Source of the DNA: Stagnihabitans lacustris
GTDB taxonomy: Bacteria; Pseudomonadota; Alphaproteobacteria; Rhodobacterales; Rhodobacteraceae
Assembly: GCF_025950525.1 (NCBI RefSeq)
Contig: NZ_JAPDGS010000006.1
Location: 1-64,000 of the forward strand
Direction of reading: 5' to 3'
DNA: 64,000 nt
The position numbers and the translations under genes were made by a program. Of this stretch, positions 35,719 to 44,553 are shown piece after piece (positions within the stretch are counted from its first letter, which is position 1; the number at the start of each line of letters is the position of its first letter). Below the pieces are notes generated by a model that was not told the origin of the DNA, did no database searches, and was given only the letters and a program-made list of their open reading frames with translations.

Positions 35719-38010
35719 TCACAGCGCCACGCAATCGGCATAGTGGCGGACGATCCCATCCGCGCCGACTTCCTGGACCAGACCGTGGATATCGGTTTCG
35801 AACCCCGGACATTCCAGCGCGAAGGCGCGGTTGAACTGCAGGTATTCCACGATCTTGCGGTTAAAGACCTCACCCGGGACCAACAGGGGGATGCCCGGCG
35901 GATAGGGGGTGATCAGGCTGGTGGTGATGCGCCCTTCCAGCTCGTCAATCGGCACACGCTGGGTGGTGCGGCGGGCGATCTGCGCGAAGGCATCCGAGGG
36001 CGTCATGGCCGGGTGGTGGTCGGTCAGATAGATATCCGTGGTCAGGATCGCCACGTCATATTTCGCATAAAGCCGGTGAACATGGCTGCACAGGTCGCGC
36101 AACCCCATCTGTTCATAGCGCGGCTGCTTGGCCGAAAACTCCGGCATCGACCGCCACAAGGGCTGGTTCTTGTCGTAATCGTCCTTGAACTGCTGCAGCG
36201 CGGTCAAAAGCGAGTTCCAGCGGCCCTTGGTGATGCCGATGGTGAACATGATGAAGAAGGAATACAGCCCGGTCTTTTCGACCACGACGCCATGTTCGGC
36301 CAGGTATTTCGTGACGATGCTGGCGGGGATGCCGGTCTCTTGGAACTTGCCGTCCATGTTCAGGCCCGGCGTGACCAGGGTGGCCTTGATCGGGTCCAGC
36401 ATGTTGAACCCCGGCGCCATGTCGCCAAAGCCGTGCCAAGATTCCTCGCCATCCGAGGGCTGCACGCCTTCGGCATCGGTGCGCTTCAGCACCCAATCCG
36501 CGGTGCGCCCGATGCCCTCGTCCTCCAGCGCCTCGGGGCCCCAGACCGTGAACCACCAATCGTCATCGCCAAATTCGGCATCCACCTTGCGCATGGCGCG
36601 GCGGAAATCCAGCGCCTCGGCCAGGCTTTCTTCGACCAGCGCGAGGCCGCCGGGAGGCTCCATCATCGCCGCCGCCACATCGCAAGACGCGATGATGGAA
36701 TATTGCGGCGAGGTAGAGGTGTGCATGAGGTAGGCTTCGTTGAACAGGTGGCGGTCCAGCTTGGTGTCATGCGCATCCTGCACAAGGACATGGCTGGCCT
36801 GCGAGATGCCCGCGAGAAGCTTGTGGATCGACTGGGTGACATAGGTCACGGCATGTTTCGGCCGCGCGCGTTTGCGGCCCATCGCATGAAAGCTGCCATA
36901 GAACGGGTGGAAGGCAGCATGGGGCAACCAGGCCTCGTCGAAATGCAGGTTGTCGACATAGCCGTCCAACAGGCCCTTGATGACCTCGGTGTTATACAAA
37001 ACCCCGTCATAGGTCGACTGGGTCAGGGTCATGATGCGCGGCTTGACCGTGTCGGCATCGACGCCGGCCAGCAGCGGATTGGCGCGGATCTTGTCCTTGA
37101 TCGCCTCGATTTCGAACTCCGCCCGCGGGATCGGGCCGATGATGCCGTAATGGTTGCGCGTGGGCTTCAGGAAAACCGGGATCGCGCCGGTCATGATGAT
37201 CGAATGAAGGATCGACTTGTGGCAGTTGCGGTCCACGACCACGACGTCACCGGGGGCGACCGTGTGGTGCCAGACCATCTTGTTCGATGTGCTGGTGCCA
37301 TTGGTCACAAAGAAACAGTGATCCGCATTGAAGATCCGCGCGGCGTTGCGTTCGGAGGCGCCAATCGCCCCGTTGTGGTCCAGAAGCTGACCCAGCTCCT
37401 CAACCGCGTTGCAGACATCGGCACGCAGCATGTTTTCACCATAGAACTGGTGATACATCTGCCCGATGGGCGATTTCAGAAAGGCCACGCCGCCGGAATG
37501 GCCGGGGCAGTGCCAGGAATAGGACCCATCCTCGGCGTAATCCAACAGCGCCTTGAAGAAGGGCGGCTGGATGCCTTCCAGATAGGTCTTGGCCTCGCGG
37601 ATGATGTGGCGGGCGACGAATTCCGGCGTATCCTCGAACATGTGGATAAAGCCGTGCAGCTCACGCAGGATGTCGTTGGGCAGGTGGCGCGACGTCTTGG
37701 TCTCACCATAGACAAAGATCGGGACATCGGCGTTTTTCCAGCGCACTTCCTCGATGAAGTTGCGCAGGTTCAGGACGGCGGGGTCAAGGTCCGGGCCGGG
37801 GGTGAATTCCTCGTCGTCGATGGACAGCACAAAGGCGCTGGCGCGGGACTGCTGCTGGGCGAATTTCGACAGATCGCCATAAGAGGTCGCGCCGAAGACT
37901 TCAAAGCCCTCGTCCTCGATGGCCTTGGCCATGGCGCGGATACCAGAGCCCGAGGAATTCTCGGAGCGGAAATCTTCGTCGATGATGACGATGGGAAAGC
38001 GGAACTTCAT
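35719..38010 (-). CDS. Orn/Lys/Arg decarboxylase, fold-type I, large form
   Basis: A 763-residue PLP-dependent basic amino-acid decarboxylase with the layout of biosynthetic/acid-stress enzymes such as CadA, AdiA and SpeC. It has an N-terminal receiver-like wing domain (residues 1-130), the PLP domain with the lysine in TQSIHKLLAG (about residue 360), a FDEAW Asp motif near 330, and a C-terminal domain (about 600-763). It converts lysine, ornithine or arginine to the polyamine amine and CO2; which one cannot be told from these motifs. The start at 38010 has GAGGA upstream. It is monocistronic: a hairpin follows its stop, and the divergent arsenate operon begins 137 bases away. Confidence 0.88.
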   Translation of the reverse strand: MKFRFPIVIIDEDFRSENSSGSGIRAMAKAIEDEGFEVFGATSYGDLSKFAQQQSRASAFVLSIDDEEFTPGPDLDPAVLNLRNFIEEVRWKNADVPIFVYGETKTSRHLPNDILRELHGFIHMFEDTPEFVARHIIREAKTYLEGIQPPFFKALLDYAEDGSYSWHCPGHSGGVAFLKSPIGQMYHQFYGENMLRADVCNAVEELGQLLDHNGAIGASERNAARIFNADHCFFVTNGTSTSNKMVWHHTVAPGDVVVVDRNCHKSILHSIIMTGAIPVFLKPTRNHYGIIGPIPRAEFEIEAIKDKIRANPLLAGVDADTVKPRIMTLTQSTYDGVLYNTEVIKGLLDGYVDNLHFDEAWLPHAAFHPFYGSFHAMGRKRARPKHAVTYVTQSIHKLLAGISQASHVLVQDAHDTKLDRHLFNEAYLMHTSTSPQYSIIASCDVAAAMMEPPGGLALVEESLAEALDFRRAMRKVDAEFGDDDWWFTVWGPEALEDEGIGRTADWVLKRTDAEGVQPSDGEESWHGFGDMAPGFNMLDPIKATLVTPGLNMDGKFQETGIPASIVTKYLAEHGVVVEKTGLYSFFIMFTIGITKGRWNSLLTALQQFKDDYDKNQPLWRSMPEFSAKQPRYEQMGLRDLCSHVHRLYAKYDVAILTTDIYLTDHHPAMTPSDAFAQIARRTTQRVPIDELEGRITTSLITPYPPGIPLLVPGEVFNRKIVEYLQFNRAFALECPGFETDIHGLVQEVGADGIVRHYADCVAL

Positions 38011-38107
38011 GCAGGTGTCCTCACGCGGGGGGCGGCCTTGGTGCTTTAGCGCCTGGGCGCAGCGATTGCCAGTTTTCATCGCGGGACTTGGGGGGTGTCA
38101 CAAAAGC

Positions 38108-38162
38108 TTCACTGGCGGGGCCTGTTCGTTTCTATTATTCCTGAATCATGGAAATGAATCAG
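38108..38162 (+). promoter_or_regulatory. ars promoter with ArsR-type operator overlapping the start codon
   Basis: A TTCACT (38108-38113) and TATTAT (38133-38138), 19 bases apart, are a plausible -35/-10 pair. The predicted transcript would start about at the ATG (38148), and no ribosome-binding site is seen, so the mRNA may be leaderless. An imperfect palindrome CTGAnTCAT-N4-ATGAnTCAG covers 38141-38162, over the start codon, and is a good candidate operator for the encoded ArsR. Confidence 0.55.
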
Positions 38163-38942
38163 GCCGCCCAAAGTTTCACCGCCCTTGGCCATCCCGGCCG
38201 CCTGGCCGTCTTTCGCATCCTGATGCGGCGGGCGCCGGGGCCTGCGCGCCCCTCCGAGATCGCCGAGGCGTTGGGGATGAAGGCCAACACGCTGTCCCAT
38301 CACCTGGCCGACCTGCAGGCCGCGGGGCTGATCGGGGTCACGCGTGAGGGGCGGTCGCTGCTTTACGCCGTCGATCTGGCGCGGGCGGGGGCGCTGGTGG
38401 GCTATCTGGCCGAGGATTGCTGCCGGGGCCGGGCGGATATTTGTGCGGAGATCAAGACGATGACGACACCCTATGACGTGCTGTTCCTGTGTTCGGGCAA
38501 CTCGGCCCGGTCGATCTTTGCCGAGGCGCTGCTTCGCGACCTTGGCGGGGCGAAGTTCCGGGCCCATTCGGCCGGCACCCGGCCCGGCAGCCAGCTGAAC
38601 CCCTTTGCGCTGGATGTTCTGGTGCGCAATGGCCATGACCTGGCCGGCCTGCAGTCCAAGCATGTGGCCGACCTGCAGGGGCAGAAGATGGATTTCGTCT
38701 TCACCGTCTGCGATCAGGCCGCGCTGGAGGAATGTCCGCCTTGGCCCGGTCAACCCGTCACCGCCCATTGGGGCCTGCCCGATCCGGTCAAGGCCACGGG
38801 GACGGATGCGGAAAAGGGCCTTGTCTTTGCCCAGACCTATGGCGCGCTGCGTCGCCGCATCCAGGCCTTTGCCGCGCTGCCCTTCGATCAGCTGGACCGG
38901 CTGGCCCTGCAAACCCGGCTTGACGCCCTTTCCAAGGAATAA
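38148..38942 (+). CDS. ArsR regulator fused to ArsC-type arsenate reductase
   Basis: A 264-residue fusion. Residues 1-90 form an ArsR winged helix-turn-helix (RPSEIAEALGMKANTLSHHL), followed by CC at 91-92 and C99, possible As(III) ligands for derepression. Residues 108-264 are a low-molecular-weight phosphatase-type arsenate reductase with the P-loop CSGNSAR (C115-R121) and a later D-P pair (LPDPVKATG). One polypeptide thus senses arsenic and reduces arsenate. The gene heads an operon with GAPDH (4-base gap) and ArsJ. A second ATG lies at 38154. No ribosome-binding site is apparent; the palindrome sits over the start. Confidence 0.85.
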   Translation: MEMNQAAQSFTALGHPGRLAVFRILMRRAPGPARPSEIAEALGMKANTLSHHLADLQAAGLIGVTREGRSLLYAVDLARAGALVGYLAEDCCRGRADICAEIKTMTTPYDVLFLCSGNSARSIFAEALLRDLGGAKFRAHSAGTRPGSQLNPFALDVLVRNGHDLAGLQSKHVADLQGQKMDFVFTVCDQAALEECPPWPGQPVTAHWGLPDPVKATGTDAEKGLVFAQTYGALRRRIQAFAALPFDQLDRLALQTRLDALSKE

Positions 38943-38945
38943 CCC

Positions 38946-39932
38946 ATGACCCGCATCGCATTGAACGGCCTTGGCCGGATTGGCAAACTTGTCCTGCGGC
39001 GGCTGACGGATATGGGCGTGCCCCTGGCCCTGATCAACGACGCCACGGGCACGCCCGAACAGCACGCCCTGTGGCTGGAGTTCGATTCGGTGCATGGCCG
39101 CTGGCGCACCCCCGTCGGCCACAAGGACGGCGCCCTGGTGATCGCGGGCGCCGACATCCCGCTGACCCAGGCGAAACGGATCGAGGACCTGCCGCTGAAG
39201 GCCATGGGCATCGACGTGGTGATCGACTGCACCGGCGTTTTCAAGACCGCCGAAAAGGTCGCGCCCTATTTCGAGGCGGTGCCGCGCGTGGTGGTCTCGG
39301 CCCCCGTGCCGCAGGCCCTGAACATCGTCTATGGCGTCAATCATGACCTTTACGACGGCTCGCAACGCCTGATCACCGCGGCCTCTTGCACGACCAATTG
39401 CCTGGCGCCGGTGGTCAAGGTGATCCACGAGGGGCTGGGGATCAAACATGGGTCGATCACCACGATCCACGACGTGACCAACACCCAAACCATCGTCGAC
39501 CGCCCGGCCAAAGACATGCGCCGCGCGCGCTCGGCCCTGTTGAACCTGATCCCCACGACGACCGGATCTGCCACGGCCATCACCGCGATCTTCCCCGAGC
39601 TGAAGGGGCGGCTGAATGGCCATGCGGTGCGGGTGCCTTTGCTGAACGGGTCGCTGACCGATTGCGTCTTCGAGGTCGCCCGCGAGACATCGGCCGTCGA
39701 GGTCAACGCCCTGCTGCAAAAGGCCGCCGAGGGTCCGTTGAAGGGCATCCTGGGGTTCGAGACGCGGCCGCTGGTGTCGTCGGATTACACCAATGACGAC
39801 CGCTCGGCGATCATCGACGCGGCCTCGACCATGGTGATCGCAGGCACCCAGGTGAAGATCTATGCTTGGTATGACAACGAATGGGGCTATGCCTGCCGCC
39901 TGGCCGATATCGTGCGGATGGTGGCGGGATGA
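38946..39932 (+). CDS. Glyceraldehyde-3-phosphate dehydrogenase, ArsJ-associated
   Basis: A 328-residue GAPDH with the Rossmann start NGLGRIGKLVLRR (residues 7-19) and the catalytic cysteine in SCTTNC (C148). In ArsJ operons this paralog uses arsenate in place of phosphate to make 1-arseno-3-phosphoglycerate, which ArsJ then exports. Here it stands between the ArsR-ArsC fusion and arsJ, so that role is strongly suggested. It overlaps arsJ by four bases (ATGA). A glycolytic paralog presumably exists elsewhere. The first residues differ from housekeeping GAPDH in the short GTPEQHALWLEFDSVHG stretch. Confidence 0.88.
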   Translation: MTRIALNGLGRIGKLVLRRLTDMGVPLALINDATGTPEQHALWLEFDSVHGRWRTPVGHKDGALVIAGADIPLTQAKRIEDLPLKAMGIDVVIDCTGVFKTAEKVAPYFEAVPRVVVSAPVPQALNIVYGVNHDLYDGSQRLITAASCTTNCLAPVVKVIHEGLGIKHGSITTIHDVTNTQTIVDRPAKDMRRARSALLNLIPTTTGSATAITAIFPELKGRLNGHAVRVPLLNGSLTDCVFEVARETSAVEVNALLQKAAEGPLKGILGFETRPLVSSDYTNDDRSAIIDAASTMVIAGTQVKIYAWYDNEWGYACRLADIVRMVAG

Positions 39933-41158
39933 GGGCCTATGCCACCGTAACCGCCGCCTATTGGGCCTTCATGGCCACGGATGGCGCCTTGCGGATGCTG
40001 GTTCTGTTGCACTTCAACGCCTTGGGCTTTTCGCCCCTGGCGCTGGCCTGGCTTTTCCTGCTGTATGAGCTGGCGGGGATCGTCACCAATCTTTGTGCGG
40101 GCTGGATCGCGGCGCGCTTCGGTTTGGCGGTGACGCTTTGGGCGGGGCTGGGGTTGCAGATCGCGGCGCTTACCGCGCTGGGCACGCTGGACCCGGGGTG
40201 GAGCGTGGCGGCCTCGGTCGCCTTTGTCATGGCGGTGCAGGGCGTCAGCGGCGTGGCCAAGGACCTGGCCAAGATGTCGTCGAAATCCGCCGTCAAGCTT
40301 TTGGCGCCGAAGGGGCAGGTCTTTCGCTGGGTCGCCTGGCTGACGGGATCGAAGAACGCGGTCAAGGGTCTTGGCTTTTTCATGGGCGCGGCGCTTCTGG
40401 CGCTGGTCGGGTTTCAGGGCGCGGTCTGGGGGATGGCTGTGGCCCTGGGCGTGATCCTGGCCGCGGTCTGGGCCTTTTTGCCGCCCGGGCTGCCCATGGG
40501 GGCCAAGGGGGTCAAGTTCTCCTCTGTCTGGTCGCGGGATATCCGGATCAACCGCCTCAGCCTCGCGCGGCTGTTCCTGTTCGGGGCGCGCGATGTCTGG
40601 TTCGTCGTGGGCCTGCCGGTCTATTTCCAGTCGGTCCTGTCGGATGGCAGCCCCGACAGCCGCCGCGCGGCCTTCTTTGTGATTGGCGGTTTCATGGCCT
40701 TGTGGATCATCGCCTATGGTGGGGTCCAGGCGCTGGCCCCCTGCATCCTGGGTGCAAGGACCCGCCCCGAGGCCGAGACCCAAGCCGCCGCCATCACCTG
40801 GGCGGGGCTTCTGGTGCCCATCCCCCTGGCCCTGGCGCTGGCGGCCTGGATGCAGGTGCCGGGCCTGACCTGGATCATCGTCGCGGGGCTTTTGGCCTTT
40901 GGCTTTGTCTTTGCCGTCAACTCGGCGGTCCATTCCTGGCTGATCCTGGCCTTTTCGCGCGACGAAAGGGTCACTCAGGATGTGGGCTTCTATTACATGG
41001 CCAATGCGGCGGGGCGGCTTTTGGGGACGCTTCTGTCGGGGCTGTCCTATCAATACGGCGGCCTGCCGCTGTGTCTTGCCACCGCCGGAGCGCTTGCCGC
41101 CCTGAACTGGCTGGCCGCCCGCAGGCTGGGACTTGCGGCAAGGGCGCCGGCGCGCTAG
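39929..41158 (+). CDS. arsJ: Organoarsenical efflux MFS transporter ArsJ
   Basis: A 409-residue major-facilitator protein with about 12 hydrophobic segments. The N-terminus [20 protein letters not shown] and the loop [16 protein letters not shown] after helix 4 are characteristic of ArsJ. ArsJ removes 1-arseno-3-phosphoglycerate, which decays outside to arsenate, so it works with the GAPDH encoded immediately before it. The start overlaps the GAPDH stop in an ATGA. The fused ArsR-ArsC first gene gives a second, reductive route in the same operon; no arsB/acr3 As(III) pump is visible here. Confidence 0.9.
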   Translation: MRAYATVTAAYWAFMATDGALRMLVLLHFNALGFSPLALAWLFLLYELAGIVTNLCAGWIAARFGLAVTLWAGLGLQIAALTALGTLDPGWSVAASVAFVMAVQGVSGVAKDLAKMSSKSAVKLLAPKGQVFRWVAWLTGSKNAVKGLGFFMGAALLALVGFQGAVWGMAVALGVILAAVWAFLPPGLPMGAKGVKFSSVWSRDIRINRLSLARLFLFGARDVWFVVGLPVYFQSVLSDGSPDSRRAAFFVIGGFMALWIIAYGGVQALAPCILGARTRPEAETQAAAITWAGLLVPIPLALALAAWMQVPGLTWIIVAGLLAFGFVFAVNSAVHSWLILAFSRDERVTQDVGFYYMANAAGRLLGTLLSGLSYQYGGLPLCLATAGALAALNWLAARRLGLAARAPAR

Positions 41159-41168
41159 GCCCGGGCCC

Positions 41169-41504
41169 ATGTCAGATACCTTGCCCCCGTGCCCCGAATG
41201 TCGTTCCGCCTTCACCTATGAGGTCGAAGGCCAGTTGACCTGTCCCGAATGTGGCCATGAATGGACCGCAGGCGGCCCCGCAGGCGCCGAAGTGCGCGAC
41301 GCGGTCGGCAATCTTTTGGCCGATGGCGATACGGTGACGTTGATCAAGGACCTGAAGCTGAAGGGCTCGTCCACGACGCTCAAGGTTGGCACCAAGGTGC
41401 GCGGGATCAGATTGGTCGATGGGGATCATGACATCGACTGCAAGATCCCCGGCGTGGGCCAGATCGGCCTGAAGTCGCAATTCGTCAAGAAGGTCACGGG
41501 CTAG
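41169..41504 (+). CDS. yjdM: Zinc-ribbon protein YjdM/PhnA family
   Basis: A 111-residue protein with an N-terminal zinc ribbon (CPEC at residues 8-11 and CPEC at 25-28) and a C-terminal SH3-like beta domain ([20 protein letters not shown]). This is the PhnA/YjdM family, often named for alkylphosphonate operons though its activity is unclear. It follows arsJ by 10 bases and may be carried on the same transcript, but there is no biochemical link to arsenic that I know of. Confidence 0.85.
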   Translation: MSDTLPPCPECRSAFTYEVEGQLTCPECGHEWTAGGPAGAEVRDAVGNLLADGDTVTLIKDLKLKGSSTTLKVGTKVRGIRLVDGDHDIDCKIPGVGQIGLKSQFVKKVTG

Positions 41505-41533
41505 GCCAATAGCGGCACGCGGCGCCGGGCGGT

Positions 41534-41573
41534 ACGGGGCGAGGCGGGAGGGGCCGAGGCGGGCCTCGCCCGT
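41534..41573. terminator. Hairpin after yjdM
   Basis: ACGGGGCGAGGC at 41534-41545 pairs with GCCTCGCCCGT at 41563-41573 (one unpaired G), 30 bases after the yjdM stop. It probably ends the ars-yjdM transcript and may also serve the convergent TetR gene. Confidence 0.55.
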
Positions 41574-41656
41574 CGCCACAGCCCCTGCATCGGCACGGCG
41601 GCTATAGACGTGCGGGCATAGATGTCTTGTGACCCCCCATGCCGTCGGTCCGGCGG

Positions 41657-42265
41657 CTAATCCCGCCCGGTCAAGACGACCTGCAGCGCGGGGCCGATCC
41701 GCGCTGCGATGCGGGGGATATCGGCCCCGGTCAGGACGGGGATATGGACGATCTGGCGGCCCAGAACCACGCCCATCAGCATGGCCGCCACCAGACCCGC
41801 GCGCAAGGCCGCATCCGGCCCGCCCAGTTTGGGGGCTATGACCTGGACCAAGCGGGCCTGAACGAAATCCCGCACCAGCTCTCCGGCCGCCTCATGGGCC
41901 ACGGCGGCGCGCATCATGGCCAGCAAGGCCGGCGCGTCCTCGGTGTCCTCGGCCCAAAGGCCCAGGAAGGCCCGGGCGATCTGCGGGCCAAGTGTGTCGG
42001 GGGGGCCGTCAAAGGCCTCGGCCATCACGCGCATGGCCTGGGGGGAAACCTCAAGGCAGGCCGCGAAAAGCTCGTCCTTGGCGCGGTAGAATTGCATGAC
42101 CAGCGCCGGATCGACCCCGGCATCGGCGGCCACCTGGCGGATCGTGGTGGCCGCAAAGCCATCCCGGGCAAAGCGGCGTTTGGCGGCCTGCAAGATCGCA
42201 TCCCGCGTGGTCGAAGGACCGGCACGACGGCCACGCTTGGCGGGGGATTCAGGAACTTGGCTCAT
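41657..42265 (-). CDS. TetR-family regulator of the adjacent hydrolase
   Basis: A 202-residue TetR repressor. The helix-turn-helix covers about residues 18-65 (TRDAILQAAKRRFARDGF, then TTIRQVAADAGVDPALVMQF), followed by a helical C-terminal domain of the TetR_C_33 kind. The ATG at 42265 is chosen; a GTG two codons earlier is possible. It is divergent from a CocE/NonD hydrolase with a 102-base gap containing a clear palindrome, so it probably regulates both. The ligand may be the hydrolase substrate. Confidence 0.85.
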   Translation of the reverse strand: MSQVPESPAKRGRRAGPSTTRDAILQAAKRRFARDGFAATTIRQVAADAGVDPALVMQFYRAKDELFAACLEVSPQAMRVMAEAFDGPPDTLGPQIARAFLGLWAEDTEDAPALLAMMRAAVAHEAAGELVRDFVQARLVQVIAPKLGGPDAALRAGLVAAMLMGVVLGRQIVHIPVLTGADIPRIAARIGPALQVVLTGRD

Positions 42266-42288
42266 TGACACAGTGTAGTCGATTCGAG

Positions 42289-42310
42289 TATATCATCAAG
42301 CGTTGATATA
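42289..42310. promoter_or_regulatory. Palindromic operator between tetR and the CocE/NonD gene
   Basis: TATATCA at 42289-42295 is matched by TGATATA at 42304-42310, with a perfect inner ATCAA-GCG-TTGAT overlapping it. It lies 24 bases from the tetR start and is the likely TetR site. Confidence 0.6.
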
Positions 42311-42367
42311 ACGGACGACCCAAGGTCGCCCCTGGCAGAATGCCCCCCCAGCACAAAGGCACCTGAC

Positions 42368-44101
42368 ATGACCAAAATTGCAAAGACCTTCGTCCCCGCC
42401 TTCCCCTATGAGGCCGGCCCCGCTCATGGCATCCTTTCGGCTTTCGAGCCCGGCAGCCGCATTCTGCCCAAAGGGTTCCAACTGGCGCCGCAGTTCCGCC
42501 CGCTGACCTGCGACATCCTGTTTGAAAAGGACGTCCCGGTGCGGTTGCGCGATGGCGTCACGATCTATACCGACATCTTCCGCCCCTTGGGTGCCACGAC
42601 TGTCCCCGCGATCATCGCCTGGAGCCCCTATGGCAAAAGCGGCGGCTCGGCCCCCAAGACCACCGGGCTTTACGCGACCTTGGGCATCGACAACGGGCTG
42701 CTGTCGGGTCTGGCCAAGTTCGAGGGCCCCGATCCGGCCTATTGGGTCGCGCAGGGCTATGCGATCTGCAACCCCGACCCGCGCGGCATTGCGCGGTCCG
42801 AGGGCGATGCGGTGCTGTTTGGCCGCCAAGAGGGTCAGGATTGCCACGACCTGATCGAATGGCTGGCAGAGCAGGACTGGTGCTCGGGCAAGGTCGCCAT
42901 GTCGGGGACCTCTTACCTCGCCATCGCGCAATGGTTCACCGCCGCCGAACAGCCGCCGCATCTGGCCGCGATCAACCCGGTCGAGGGGGTCTCGGACGCC
43001 TACCGCGACCTGTGCAAGCGCGGCGGGATGCCCGATCCGCATTTCACCCGGCGGCTGCAGATCAACCATGTGGGGGCGGGCTTGCGTGAGGAGGTGGCCG
43101 AGGCCGTGGCCACGACCCCCTTCGCCGATGCGGCCCTGTGGACCGACAAGGCCGTGGCGCTGGAGCGCGTGCAGGTGCCCGCCTATGTCGTGGCCAGCTA
43201 TTCCAACACCTTGCACACGATGGGCACCTTCCGCGCCTGGCGCCGGATCGGTTCGCCCGACAAGTGGTTGCGCATCCATAACAATCAGGAATGGCCGGAT
43301 TACTACGAGGCCGCAAACGTCGCCGATCTGACCCGGTTCTTCGACCATTTCCTGAAGGGCATCGACAACGGCTGGAAGACGACCCCGCGCGTCCGTTACG
43401 CCGTCCATGACATGAAGGGCGGCGACCGGATCAATGTGGCAGCAGACAGCTTCCCGCCCGCAGGCTCGGTCCTGACGCGGTATTACCTGGATGCCCGCAC
43501 CCGGACCCTCGGGCTTGCGGCAGGCACCCCGGCCGAGGCGGTCTATGACACTGCGGGCGAGGCGCCGATGGCCTCTTTCGTCCACCGCTTCGACCATGAG
43601 GCGACCTTGGTGGGCTATCCCAAGGCCTCGCTTTGGGTCGAGGCGCGGGGCCATGACGACATGGACCTGTTTGTTCTGGCGCAAAAGCTGGATGCGCAGG
43701 GGTCGGTGCTGACCCAGTTCACCGTGCCGGCCCAAGGCGCGCTGATGCAGGACCTGACCGAAAACGGCGCCTCGGTGCTGCGCTATAAGGGGTCAAATGG
43801 ACGGCTGAGGGTCTCGGCCCGGGCTTTGGATGCGACCTCGACCGAAGAAGTCCCGGTCCACAGCTTTGACCGCGTGGAAAAGCTGTCGCCCGGTCAGGTG
43901 GTGGAGGTGCAGATCGACATGTTCCCGTTGGGGCTGTCCTTTGCCCCGGGCGAGCAGCTGCGCCTGGTGGTGGGGGCGCGCAACACTTTGGGGTCGATGA
44001 TGCCCGGAACCCCGGCCTATGCGCCGGAAAACCAGGGCCTGCACGTGATCCACACCGGAGGCGACCGCGCCTCATACCTGCAACTGCCCGTCATGGGGTG
44101 A
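42368..44101 (+). CDS. CocE/NonD family hydrolase (S15-type peptidase/esterase)
   Basis: A 577-residue alpha/beta-hydrolase of the CocE/NonD family (cocaine esterase, X-Pro dipeptidyl-peptidase fold). The nucleophile is Ser182 in GTSYLA, and an N-terminal region contains the conserved RDGVTIYTDIFRP and PYGK stretches. The C-terminal jelly-roll domain (about 400-577) ends LPVMG. No signal peptide is seen, so it is cytoplasmic. Members cleave esters or amides of bulky substrates. The AAAGG ribosome-binding site is present. Control by the divergent TetR is likely. Confidence 0.88.
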   Translation: MTKIAKTFVPAFPYEAGPAHGILSAFEPGSRILPKGFQLAPQFRPLTCDILFEKDVPVRLRDGVTIYTDIFRPLGATTVPAIIAWSPYGKSGGSAPKTTGLYATLGIDNGLLSGLAKFEGPDPAYWVAQGYAICNPDPRGIARSEGDAVLFGRQEGQDCHDLIEWLAEQDWCSGKVAMSGTSYLAIAQWFTAAEQPPHLAAINPVEGVSDAYRDLCKRGGMPDPHFTRRLQINHVGAGLREEVAEAVATTPFADAALWTDKAVALERVQVPAYVVASYSNTLHTMGTFRAWRRIGSPDKWLRIHNNQEWPDYYEAANVADLTRFFDHFLKGIDNGWKTTPRVRYAVHDMKGGDRINVAADSFPPAGSVLTRYYLDARTRTLGLAAGTPAEAVYDTAGEAPMASFVHRFDHEATLVGYPKASLWVEARGHDDMDLFVLAQKLDAQGSVLTQFTVPAQGALMQDLTENGASVLRYKGSNGRLRVSARALDATSTEEVPVHSFDRVEKLSPGQVVEVQIDMFPLGLSFAPGEQLRLVVGARNTLGSMMPGTPAYAPENQGLHVIHTGGDRASYLQLPVMG

Positions 44102-44553
44102 ACCTTGCGCCCTAGGCGCGAAGTCTTGGGCGTCGCATCAAGACCCTCATCCGCCGTGGTGTGACCCGTCAACGCCCGACCAGAAGCCCCCTCTGGGCCG
44201 TCACGATCTTGCAAGTGCGCGCCAAGTCCTGCGGGCAGATGACCCGAAGGGGCGTGCGGGTGATCTTGGCCCGGATCGGCCCCTCCCTTGCGGTGGACCG
44301 GGTCCCGGACCAGATTGCCGCGCGATTTTGGCGCGCTTTGGGGGGACAAACTCTGGGCTGAAGACCGGGGCGCGGTGACAGGGCTTTGGGGGGAATTCCG
44401 GGATAGAGGGACAAGCGCCACCCTGTGACGCCTCGCCCTGGCACATGACCTGACCACATGTCCGATCAAACGGCCCCCCGTTGGCAAAGGGCGCGCCCTG
44501 TTGCGCCGCCATGGTCTGCGTTCAGTCGTGGCGGCGGTCAATCGTGGCCGCGT
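44102..44553. other. Region without a recognisable gene
   Basis: About 450 bases between the hydrolase and the RpiR gene, which are convergent. Short open frames on both strands have no ribosome-binding site or recognisable domain. I see no tRNA, repeat or strong hairpin. Confidence 0.4.

Noticed and set aside
34726..38049. 1107-codon plus-strand frame crossing several genes
   Set aside because: It spans three unrelated minus-strand features and has no domain; it is a composition artefact.
44102..44553. tRNA or small RNA between convergent genes
   Set aside because: No cloverleaf-like pairing or GTTCGA-type arm was seen; nothing supports an RNA gene.
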